Below are positions 45,562-55,461 of a stretch of DNA of 64,000 nt, piece after piece. The first letter of the stretch is position 1, and the number at the start of each line of letters is the position of its first letter. Source of the DNA: Syngnathus acus. Its lineage: Eukaryota; Chordata; Actinopteri; Syngnathiformes; Syngnathidae. Below the pieces are notes generated by a model. That model had not been told where the DNA came from. It did not search any database and worked only from the letters and a program-made list of their open reading frames with translations. The stretch is taken from NCBI RefSeq assembly GCF_901709675.1, contig NC_051090.1, positions 4,704,342 to 4,768,341 on the forward strand, written 5' to 3'. A program made the translations under genes and the position numbers.

Positions 45562-46931
45562 ATGGTGCTGCACTTATTTGTACTTTTGCTATGGTGTGCT
45601 GGAGCTTTTCATGGATTCCTTGCTGCGGCAACCTCAGTCACCTGTGGCAAGGAAAATGTTGCAGCGGTAGCGAATCTCGGCGTTCAATACATCAACTGGA
45701 GGCAAAAGCATGGCTTTAAGTTCAGGCTTCAGGAGATCCAGGGCAGTAACTATCAACAGGTAAGACTAGTTGATTGCATTCTTGGAATTTATTTTTTGCA
45801 GTGGGTGTTTAATGGAAAAAAAATGACTATCATATGCTGCTTTTATTAATTTTTGGGTGGATATTCCTCTAACCAGGTTTCAGGAGGTTGCCACATTGAT
45901 GTCAATGTGAAGCTGGTGCAGACCAAATGTCACTTCACCAATCCCAAACCTGTTGAGAAATGCGAGCTTTGGGAAAAGTGGGATATGGTAAATATTCATT
46001 TTGTTAGAAAAGATGATAGCTGACTTACAAAGTGATTGTATGTTTTTTAAAGGGAGCAGTGGCCACCTGCAGCATTGAATTTTGGGTCCTATGGAGTGTA
46101 GCCAGAGTCATTAAATATGAATGCACCACCAGACCAGGTGACAAAAACTCTCATTTGTCCAGAGTTTGCAAACTGTTCCATGTTTCACATACTGTCAATG
46201 TTTACAGAGCTTACCAATGAAGAGTTGGTGAGAACCTGTCCTGACTGCGCTGGATTGCGGCCTCTGGATCACCCAACTGCTCTACAGGCAGTTAGTAAAG
46301 CTGTGCTCAAGTTCAACCAAGAGAACCGATACCAGAATAACTTCATCCTGATGGAAGTGGATCATGTCCAATCAGTGGTGAGAAGTAGTTTTTCAAAATT
46401 TACTTTCTGCATTCTGGATGTCCTTCATGCCATTTTGTCCTTGTTGCAGTATTACCCGCGAGCTATCAGCAATACCTTGGTCCAGTTTGTACTGGTTGAA
46501 ACCAATTGTCCTAGGGGGGCCCAGACATTCGCTCCCTGCATGCCTCGTTGTCCTGATGTGGCTGTGAGTTGCTATTCATGCTAATTGCTGTTCAACTTAA
46601 AGGATAAATGTGATTTGTCCCCCTTACCTGCAGACTCATGCCTTTTGCAAAACCACCTATGACAACCGCAAACAAAAACTGGAAGAACTTGAGTGTGATG
46701 TGTATCCACCCAAAGTAAGCTCACAACCAAAGCGCTACATCAACTTGTACAAGCAGAGCGCCTCATTGTTGTTCTCCACCACAGAATCCTACTCGCCACC
46801 CGACTGGTATGCCGGAGCCTGTGTGCAAGCTGTTCCACAATACACCCGAGGCTTTGATTTGCAAGCAGCATCTGAAGAATCCTGACCCGTCCATCCACAA
46901 TATTTGTCCCTTCCCGCTCGCGCTATATTAA
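45562..46931 (+). CDS. Fetuin-like double-cystatin protein, copy 4
   Basis: Seven coding exons: 45562-45759, 45877-45987, 46053-46137, 46208-46377, 46450-46563, 46634-46714, 46785-46931; 301 residues. Signal peptide MVLHLFVLLLWCAG; cystatin domain 1 with CGKENVAAVANLGVQYINWR and GGCHIDVNVKLVQTKCHF; domain 2 from TCPDCAGLRPLDHPTAL; tail ending NICPFPLALY. Shares exon 1 features (YINWRQ) with copy 5 but much of exons 4-6 with copy 3 (DHVQSV, NFILMEV, THAFCKTTYD), and intron 5 with copy 2, so it looks mosaic. Poly(A) signal 46,939-46,944. Confidence 0.87.
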
Positions 46932-46944
46932 CTTGTGCAATAAA

Positions 46945-47679
46945 GAGAAGCAAATGACCTTGATTGTCTGATCATGTGTTCTGAATTCTGTCATTTAGCT
47001 TTTCCTCCTTGACCATATGCTAACTCAATTGTCTTTAGTTACTGTTCATTTTGGTGGCATAAGCTCAATTTTGTTATTGAAACTGAATTTAGGTAGGTTT
47101 GATTTCTCAAATTTTGACTATCAAATTGACCTTTTTAAGGAAAAGTGTCCTTAGCACTTTTTACCCATGAAAAGCACCCTCCTAGCTAGTAAAATGTCAA
47201 TGTAGATAAATAACTGGCCTTTAATTTGTTTTGACACCATTTACTTATGTGGAATAAAAGCAAGTAATCAGTCTAAGACTTGGTATGATCATGTAATGTG
47301 GTTTTAGATGACTAGAGTACACTGGAAATCTTTCACTAAGATTTCCTTAACTTACACTTTACTAAATGTTTTCTACATTCACAAAACTCATTTACAAACA
47401 CTGAATAAACTCCAAACACTCCAATTTGGTTGCAACTTAGCCAAAATGTCCATGAACACAATTTAATAGAATTGTGGCTTAAGAATTCTTGACACTACAA
47501 CTAACCTAAACAATATGAATTATCCAGATGTTTTCAAGAATGGAATTAAATTCACTTGCAAAAAATATTTTTGTAGTTGTAATTTTGATTTATTGGGTTT
47601 TAAATTAAAAAAAATTCTGAGGCTTTTTTTTTTTTTTACAAGTACACAAAATTGCTGTGAACGAGCCATAACCACATGA
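46945..47679. other. Spacer, fetuin-like copies 4 to 5
   Basis: AT-rich, no gene; a relative of the preceding spacer. Confidence 0.55.
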
Positions 47680-47780
47680 CCGCTTGTAAGCACGCCCACC
47701 ATTAATCAGATTCAGGTGTCAGGCCTTTTTGGATTGGTCGTCGGGGCTCCTCAGCCTGGTTAAAGGCTGTGCAGGTCAAG
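47680..47780 (+). promoter_or_regulatory. Fetuin-like copy 5 promoter module
   Basis: CACGCCCACC, CAGGTGTC, GGATTGGTCG, GCTCCTCAGCC and TTAAAG at 47,760-47,765, 88 bp before the ATG, nearly identical to that of copy 4. Confidence 0.7.
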
Positions 47781-47847
47781 GCCAAATTGTCATTTGCCCT
47801 TCTCTACTGACCTGACAGGTTCCTGGCTCAAGTCTTTCATCGACATC

Positions 47848-49202
47848 ATGGTGCTGCACCTATTTGTACTTTTGCTATGGTGTGCTGGAGCCTTTCATGG
47901 ATTCCTTGCTGCGGCAACCTCAGTCACCTGCAGTAAGGAAAATGTTGCAGCGGTAGCCAATTTCGGCGTTCAATACATCAACTGGAGGCAAATGCATGGC
48001 TTTAAGTTCAGGCTTCAGGAGATCCAGGGCAGTAACTATCAACAGGTAAGACTAGTTGATTGCATTCTTGGAATTTATTTTTTGCAGTGGGTGTTTAATG
48101 GAAAAAAAGTCTGACTATCATATACTGCTTTTTCATTAATTTTTGTGGGGATATTCCTCTATCCAGGTTTCAGGAGGTTGCCACATTGATGTCAATGTGA
48201 AGCTGGTGCAGACCAAATGTCACTTCACCAACCCCAAACCTGCTGAGAAGTGTGACATTTGGGAAAAGGGTGAACGGGTAAATATCCATTTTGTTGGTAA
48301 AGACGGTAGCTGCTGATGTAGCTGACTTACTAAGTGTTTTTTATTTTTATTAAAGGGAGCAGTGGCCACCTGCAGCATTGGATTTTGGGTCATGTGGCAT
48401 GTGGCCAAAGTCATCAAATACGAATGCACCACCAGACCAGGTAACAAATAAACTTGTTTTCTTCAGAGTTAAAAAAAAATCTCATACTGTCAACATTTAT
48501 AGAGCCTACCAATGAAGAGTTGGCAACAATTTGTCCCGATTGCCCTCAATTGCTTCCTCTGGATCACCCAACCGCTCTACAGGCAGTTAATGACGCTGTG
48601 CTCAAGTTCAACCGAGAGAACCGATACCAGAATCGCTTCACGCTGATGGAAGTGGCACATGTCACATCAGGGGTGAGAAGTGGTTTTAAAAATGTACTTT
48701 CTGCATGCTGGATGTCATTTCATGCTACTTTGTCCCTGTTGCAGTATGTCCACAGAATTGGCATCATCACCCGGGTCCAGTTTGTTCTGGTTGAGACCAT
48801 GTGTCCTCGGGGGGCCCAGACATTTGCTGCCTGCACGCCTCGCTGTCCTGCTATAGCTGTGAGTTGCTATTCATGCTAATTGCTGTTAAAGATCAAATAT
48901 GTGATTTGTCTCCCTCATCTGCAGACTCATGCCTTTTGCAAAACCACCTATTACAACCGCCAACAACAACTGGGAGAACTTGAGTGTGAACTGTATCGAC
49001 CAAAAGTAAGCTCACGACATCAACTTGTACAAGCAGAGCGCCTCATTGTTTTTCTCCACAGAATCCCACTCCCCACCCGACTGGTGTGCCAGAGCCGGTG
49101 TGCAGGCCGTTGTTCCACCATAGTCCAGAGGCTTGGATTTGCAAGGACCGGCTGAAGAATCCTGACCCGTCCATCCACCACATTTGTCCCTTCCCGCTTT
49201 GA
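47848..49202 (+). CDS. Fetuin-like double-cystatin protein, copy 5
   Basis: Seven coding exons: 47848-48045, 48167-48277, 48356-48440, 48503-48672, 48745-48858, 48925-49005, 49062-49202; 299 residues. Signal peptide MVLHLFVLLLWCAG; domain 1 with CSKENVAAVANFGVQYINWR and GGCHIDVNVKLVQTKCHF; domain 2 from ICPDCPQLLPLDHPTAL. The region around VAHVTSG and YVHRIGIITRVQF differs from the DHVQSV type of copies 2-4, and the tail ends HHICPFPL, two residues shorter. Poly(A) signal 49,207-49,212. It is the distal member of the tandem run. Confidence 0.87.
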
Positions 49203-49212
49203 GTGTAATAAA

Positions 49213-49580
49213 GAACCTAATCTTGTCTGTAATTTAGCTTTCTTTTCCTGAATCTGTTCAATAATTTGGGGGACAATCTCAATGATTTCTAACTAAAATG
49301 GCAGCTTGGGTTGCAAAATGTGTCTAATACTATTTATGCCTTATGCTAATTAGCAATGTAGCATTAAATTTATATAGTTATTTTCTACAGTTAAGTCAAA
49401 TTCACAGGTGCGTGACAGACCATGTTTAAAACATGTATGCTTACATCTGTAAAATCTTTGTATGCCCCACCGCTGCAACCTCAAAGTCTCTGAAACTAGT
49501 GACGGAGGGGAACTAAACACCCACTCCACACTTGTGCATAGCACTTTAGGGGTGTTTGTACCTGCAGACAGGATGAGAAA
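49213..49580. other. Spacer, fetuin-like array to Ig receptor
   Basis: No gene seen. Contains the promoter of the Ig receptor; a three-codon upstream ORF (ATG at 49,573) ends just before the receptor start codon. Confidence 0.5.
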
Positions 49581-52037
49581 ATGAAAATGTCACTGAAGCC
49601 ACCAGCATTGGTGCTACTCACTGGTAAGTAAAAACAGCCAAGATTAACAATTAACAAAAAAAAAGTAAAAAATGTGATAACTTGTGGTTAGCACATCTGC
49701 CACATAGTTCTGAGGTTTGAGGTTCTTTTTTCGTGTTACTCTTGTCGGCATGCTCTTTCTGTAAATATCTCCCGGTTTTGACAAACTCGTGTTCATTAAG
49801 AAAAATCACATCTTTCATATTTAATAGCTTTTATATTTTCAACACAGGATGTGAACTGTACTTGTCTTACCTTAACGATGCAATTTTAAACACAATTACC
49901 CTTTAAAATAAACTAAAAATAACAAACTTCTCTAAAAAGTAATAACTAGCTGAATTTGAAATAAATTCAAATAAAATACTGTCAAATAAAACTACAAAAA
50001 AATATCACTGTTCAAATTAAAAACGTTCTGCAAAATGGAACTCAACTTTTTTTTTTTTTTTCTTGTCATTGCAGTTTGCGTTGCAGCAGCGGCCAAATGT
50101 TCGGCTCTTTTAAATGAAACTCAAGCAAGAGTGGACATTCTCGTTGGTTCTTCCCTGACTTTGTGCTACCGACTAAGGAGCCAGACACCAGAAAGATTCC
50201 GGATTTGCTGGCATTTTAATGAATCTGGGTCTTTGTTGGACCACTCCAAAGAACTCTTTTGCTCCAAGTTAAACAGAAGTGTGCACAAAGACATGGCGCT
50301 CAGCTATACTTTATCCAACATCAATGCACGGCACAGTGGATGGTATTTTTGCCGCATCCACGTGGATATTCCAAATCTGACGACTATGAACAGTAGTGGG
50401 ACGCAAGTGTATGTTCGTAAGTATTTCCCGCTTTTGTTTGTCTATGTATGGAAGAGGATTCGGGCCAGTGAAGGAAAAAAAAAAGAGAGGGGGTGACAGG
50501 ATTCAGATATTTTTTCTCAGAATTTTCACTTTAAAGTGAGAAGAATTCTGAGAATAAAGCCAGAATTCTAACTTTAAAGTGGGAATCCCCACTTTCTGAC
50601 TTTAAAGTGGGAATTCTGACTTAAGTCAGAATTCTGACTTTAAAGTCACTAAGTCACTGACTTTAAAGTGAGAATTCTGAGAATAAAGTCAGAATTCTGA
50701 CTTTAAAGTCACTAAGTCACTGACTTTAAAGTGAGAATTCTGAGAATAAAGTCAGAATTCTCACTTTAAAGTCACTAAGTCACTGACTTTAAAGTGAGAA
50801 TTCTGACTTTATTCTCAGAATTCTGACTTTAAAGTGAATTCTGAGAAAAAACGTCAGTATCCTGTCACCTCCGACACATTTTTTTTTTCTTCACTGGCCC
50901 TAATCCTTTTACGTATCTATGTACACTGGATTTTCTCAACTTTTGTTGAGCCACGTATTTGACATGAGAAAAATCTCACGTCATAACACGAAACAAATTG
51001 ATCACGCATTAATGTGAGCACAAAGTATTTCAGAAGAGCAATGTATTTCTTGCAGAGGGTATTTCTGTGCCTCCCACAGATGTTTCCCTGCTGAATAAAT
51101 GGTGGTTGTGGATTACCGTTGGAATACTCTGCCTCATCCTCGTGGCCCTGATGATTCTCTGTGTGCACCAAATCCGACGACGTCAACGACGTAAAGGTAA
51201 CCTCATCATTTTGAGTGCCATGTCCTTTGGAGCCTTTAAAATTAAATAAATAAAAATAAATGAATGTCTTGTAAATTTGTCAATGTAAATAAAAACGAGC
51301 CAAGCCTACAAAGTGGTTCAAGTAGTTATAACTAAGTAACTTCTCGGATAGAAGGAGCGACGCGACGCCATTTTGGCTATCCCCTAAATATCAGAAAAAC
51401 GGAAATAGTAAAAAGCACTTAGAAATTTGTACTTGGGGAAATATTCTCTGACTTCACTCTTTAGGTTCTTCTATAGTAGCTTCTCCTAAAACTTGACAAA
51501 ACACAAACTGAGTGAGCTTGTGGCAGTTGTGGTTGAACAGTATAGACATAGATGTGCGTCGGACACAAGAAGAGCGGCATGTTCTCTCCCGTGTGACCTC
51601 GATACCTCATTCGAGAACTTTGAGAAGGGGACCACACGAGGTGTTTGTTTCCTTTACACAACATGCTGCAGCAACCACGCGGCTTTCTTCTAAGACACAA
51701 ATGTCAGTAGAAACAGTTCTGAGGATGAAGTTCAGATCTACAGCACAATAAAAAAAAAAAAAACTCTTTGTTAAAGGAAACAGACTTTCGGTAAACTCAA
51801 GCAAGATGGCTTTTTTTTTTTTTCTGTCTTGAACACATTGAAGCCACTGGTGAACTCATGACTAGTTTTGTCTTTCATATTTTTTTAGAAGCACATGCAG
51901 TTTACGTGAACACACATCACTCCACGCGACCTCCTGCTCTCGGGGACCAACTTAGGGTGGCCCCCAGCAGCCAGATGGCTCGCACCCCAAGTCCTGCCAG
52001 GGACAAGGACCGCAGCAGAAAACAGAGGCCCAAATAG
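49581..52037 (+). CDS. tmigd2-like: Single V-domain Ig membrane receptor, TMIGD2/CD28H-like
   Basis: Four coding exons: 49581-49623, 50075-50416, 51056-51196, 51889-52037; 224 residues. A signal peptide (1-21) precedes one Ig V-set-like domain (C45 in SLTLCYRL, C59-W60, C107 in SGWYFCRIH) with five N-glycosylation sequons (N28, N63, N81, N115, N120). A transmembrane helix (about 145-167, WWLWITVGILCLILVALMIL) is followed by a basic stop-transfer run and a Pro/Ser/Arg tail with one YVNT motif (Tyr181, a YxN Grb2-SH2-type site). In human, TMIGD2 lies next to FSD1, and its architecture (signal, one V domain, TM, proline-rich tail) agrees. Sequence similarity is weak, so a CD79-like or other novel Ig receptor remains possible. 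A further cytoplasmic exon may exist near 51,700-51,750. Poly(A) signal 52,389-52,394. Confidence 0.6.
50449..50915. mobile_element. Foldback (MITE-like) DNA transposon
   Basis: A 467-bp insert lies in the second intron of the Ig receptor. Its ends are inverted copies: from the left edge GGATTCGGGCCAGTGAAGG, an A-run and GGTGACAGGAT; from the right edge, in reverse complement, GGATTAGGGCCAGTGAAGA, an A-run and GGTGACAGGAT. The interior is a set of repeated palindromes built from GACTTTAAAGTC and AGAATTCT, with tandem units of about 65 bp. The direct repeat TCTATGTA at 50,441-50,448 and 50,916-50,923 looks like an 8-bp target-site duplication, the hAT length. No transposase ORF, so non-autonomous. 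Confidence 0.85.
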
Positions 52038-52794
52038 AGCCCACAAACGCCATGTTTCTTTCCAATATGTTATTTATACTTAATACAAAGTTGTGATTCC
52101 AATTTGATAATGTGTAATGTATTTTTATTCTTAGTTGTGCCCCCCCCTCCAATTTCCATGTCCTTTGTTGTGAATATAGCTAGCTAGTTGTATAGCTTTA
52201 AAGCCATATGAAATAATTGTTCAGTGGTGATCCACCATGTGAGCATTTCCATTCAATGTAGTAATGTTTATTTGATTTCCATGTTGTTTAAAGTTTTTTT
52301 TCAGCAAACATACATCTTGAAATGCATGCACATTGAATATATTGCTCGTGTAACACACGTACATATAAAAAAATATATTGTACTGAAAAATAAAGCTCAA
52401 ATTACACCAGAGGCCACTTTGTGTAATAAAAGTCTGCAGGAGCTGGACAAAAAAAAATTGTAAAGCACATTTGGAATTAGCAGACAAGTTAAAAGTCAAT
52501 GCATAGACGGGAAAACAAGTTAAATGGCAGCCAAGGTGTCATGCAGCATTGTTCGCTAAATTAGTACAGCGAGTCCAAGTGACAATCCATCACATGCATG
52601 GCTTATTTTCAGAACGAAAATGTCAGTATCAGTAGATGAGGCACAAAAGTTACAACAAAATAAATGCTCTTTTTTTTCATAGGGGTTTACAGTAGAGTAT
52701 TACAAAAATACAAAGAAAATACTGTCCTTCATCTAAAATTCATGAGGTGGATTTGAAATACAAAGTTTTGGCTGAGAGGTGTGTTGCCGGGCTA
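52038..52794. other. Convergent 3' region, Ig receptor / scamp4
   Basis: 3' untranslated sequence of the Ig receptor (poly(A) signal 52,389-52,394) on the left and of scamp4 (minus) on the right. No other feature seen. Confidence 0.55.
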
Positions 52795-54183
52795 TTACCA
52801 GCCGCGGTTGTCCACATAACTGGGCACTGATGCGGGGTACTCGGGCAAGCTGGGACCTTGAGCATTCTGGTCAACAGTGTTGAAACCGCCTCTCGCCGCC
52901 GCGTTCTTCCAAGTGCCATCGCCCCATTCTTCTCGAGCGCGCGTCACGCTGCCCCCGCTGCCACGGTACAGTCTGTGCACCTGTCCAAGAAGAAGGGTGA
53001 AAGGTCGTTTGTATGTGCCAGAGTTGGTTCGTAAATCTTGATTTTGAAAAAAGTTCCGAGTAAATTAAGTATCGACACTTTGATTTGTGTGCGTGTGACC
53101 TCTCACCTTGATGAGCACCAGGGCCATTAAGACGGTCACCAATGTGAAGAGAAGCGTGGTGAGAAGCATCACTGAGCCCGCGGCTATGTTGTAGTGGAAA
53201 ACTGTGATCGTGATAAACCATCCACTATGTTGTGTCAGGCGATGAGAAGGATTAGTGTCGTTAGTGCATCAAACTTGAGCCCGACCTCGTTCCAACTCAC
53301 CAAACACCCCAGTTAAGGAGGCCCAAACATTGAATGATAGCTATCACCAGCTGAAGGAAGAAGATGAAGAAGAAGGCCATGAAGTTGAAGGAGCTATCCG
53401 CTCTGTTGTCATAATTACAGAGACGGAAAGCAAACATCAGATGCTTTCGATTTTTCGAGTAAATTGCAGAAAAAGTCTTCTGCTGCTGTAATTTCCCAGT
53501 CTAAAAGACAACAGATGATAACAGACCTGAAAGCTTTATAGATGGGTCTGAACCAGCAAGCATAACTGGCAGGACCGAAGAGGATGAGCCAGAGCAGCGC
53601 AAGGCCAAAGTTAGTGCCGGAACCCCCCGCAGCCCACAAGGCGATGCATCCGATCACGTTCAAGCACAGCGTCACCGAATAAACTGCAGCAGACGACAGC
53701 ATTTGATTTAACCGGGACCAGGAAGTAGAAGTTCATGAAATATGACAACACTACTCACTCATCCAAAGTATGAAGATTCGGCGTACGAGCTGCTGATGTT
53801 GGGCGGGAATTTCCTCCGAGATATTTTGATAAAAACATGGTTTTACTTTTAGGAATTTAGGCAGGGGAGGAAAGTTGTTTGCTTGTTCTGCAAGAGAAAG
53901 CATTTTAAAGTTGTTTAAATTGCATATTTACTGTCATGAATATATGCTAGCCAGAAGCTGATCCCTTTTCCCGTCGTATGTTATGTGTAGGGATCATACT
54001 CATCCTTTCATATTACAAAATTGCCTCTGATTCAATTACCATTTTAATGGCTGGTTTTGGAACCATTCGGGCAAGCTTACACAAGCCACATCAAGTCACT
54101 CAGAGGGACAGATTTGGTCCTAAAGTTTGACATTTTGTCTCATAGATACTGACAAAAAGGATTTGAAGTGACAAACCTGGCAT
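52795..54183 (-). CDS. scamp4: Secretory carrier-associated membrane protein 4
   Basis: Six coding exons, high to low: 54177-54183, 53759-53887, 53527-53683, 53301-53402, 53107-53224, 52795-52980; 232 residues (human 229). SCAMPs are four-helix membrane proteins of post-Golgi recycling carriers. It lacks the N-terminal NPF repeats of SCAMP1-3, as SCAMP4/5 do, and starts [15 protein letters not shown]. The SCAMP signature [10 protein letters not shown] lies between helices 2 and 3, and LNWGVCGW between helices 3 and 4. The tail [11 protein letters not shown]...SLPEYP...VPSY fits SCAMP4 rather than SCAMP5. Exon 1 codes only two and a third codons. A non-coding first exon probably ends near 54,386 (AGAAG|gtaaag). 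Confidence 0.93.
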
Positions 54184-55461
54184 GTTCTCCCAATGTGCAC
54201 CTAAAAAGATAAAGAGAAAATAATCAGTAGGTAAGGTTCATGTAATCATTATCCAGATGACAGGCTGAAAACTTTGACTTGGGGAAAAGCAGTCTGCATA
54301 TGTTGTTTAGATATCAAAATGTCGAGTGTGCATAAATGATTCAGAAAATGTTTTATCATGAACGTTTGCAGGAGAGCCTTTACCTTCTCACGTCGACGTT
54401 TGTGGGGTGATCGGAATCGCATATGGGGATCCGCGACCTGCCCATTAAAATCACGACTGCGGCTGCGCGACAGAGACGCGTTTGTAGTTCGGAATCAATC
54501 AAATTCAATGTGCTAAACGGCTAAAAAAGGAAAAGCAAACGACAGTTCCCACAGTGCATGTATGGCTGGAAAACGGGAAGCGCATGACTCACAACTCCGA
54601 TGCCGCCCTCACTTGTAAAAAAACAAAAGCACTTTTGTTTTAATAGCGTCTTCCAAACAGTAAAAAATGTCATTTCCCTTGCTTATCTCCCGATTTTATA
54701 ATTGAGAAATAATTTACATTGTAGGCAATGTGCTCGCGGCCATACGCTTTCTTCTTTCTGTTTTGTCCCGTTTCAGTTTTCTCTCAGCTTTTTCATAAAT
54801 GTATCACCACAAAGAGTGGAAAGTTTAAAAGATGCTTGCAAAATAAGTGGCACCGTTATGAGATGAGTACTTCAGACATCTCCAAATTCCGATTTCTCGA
54901 TTATCATGAATGCAGCTTACTAAACTTGGTAGCCAATCGGAACGCCCAATGCAAGAGTGTGAGGCATATAATCAGGGAGCGTTAGTTTATTGTAATCAAT
55001 GTTCCCGTAGTGGACATAAGTAATTATTCACTCAAACAAGCGTTAGTAATAATCAGAAACACTTAACTAGCAGTTAATACTGACAGGTGGCAATCGTATA
55101 AATAATTATTTCAATTTCAATCTTTTACTAAAGGTGGGCGGTTTATAAACGCGCAGTGTAGTCAACACAACAAACGCACTAGTTTACGCTCCAATGTTTT
55201 CCGCTTGACCAATCAGATGTTCTTTCTGACGCATGCAGCACACTCCCGCCAATTCTGACTAGGAGCGCGAGGCAGGCAGCGGGGAAGCTGCGGAGGGACT
55301 TTGGAGGAGCCGAAGAGTACACTGCTTCTGGGGGATGCATGTCAGCTATCTAGCGATAAAGGTTAAAGATCCCCCACTCGACCGGGGCTGTTTTCGTGCT
55401 GTCACACCGAAACTTCATCCAGCGGAGAAGGTCCCCCGAGGTTAGAACAGACGGTACAAGG
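54184..55461. other. Head-to-head promoter region, scamp4 / chaf1a
   Basis: Left part (54,386-54,600) is GC-richer and likely holds the scamp4 first exon and promoter. Right part (about 55,200-55,461) is GC-rich 5' untranslated sequence of chaf1a, with an inverted CCAAT-type site near 55,210 (GACCAATCAGA). AT-rich between. Confidence 0.55.

Noticed and set aside
51461-51751. Overlapping open frames between the transmembrane and last exons of the Ig receptor
   Set aside because: None joins in phase (phase 1 in and out) with good splice sites; only noted as a possible extra tail exon.
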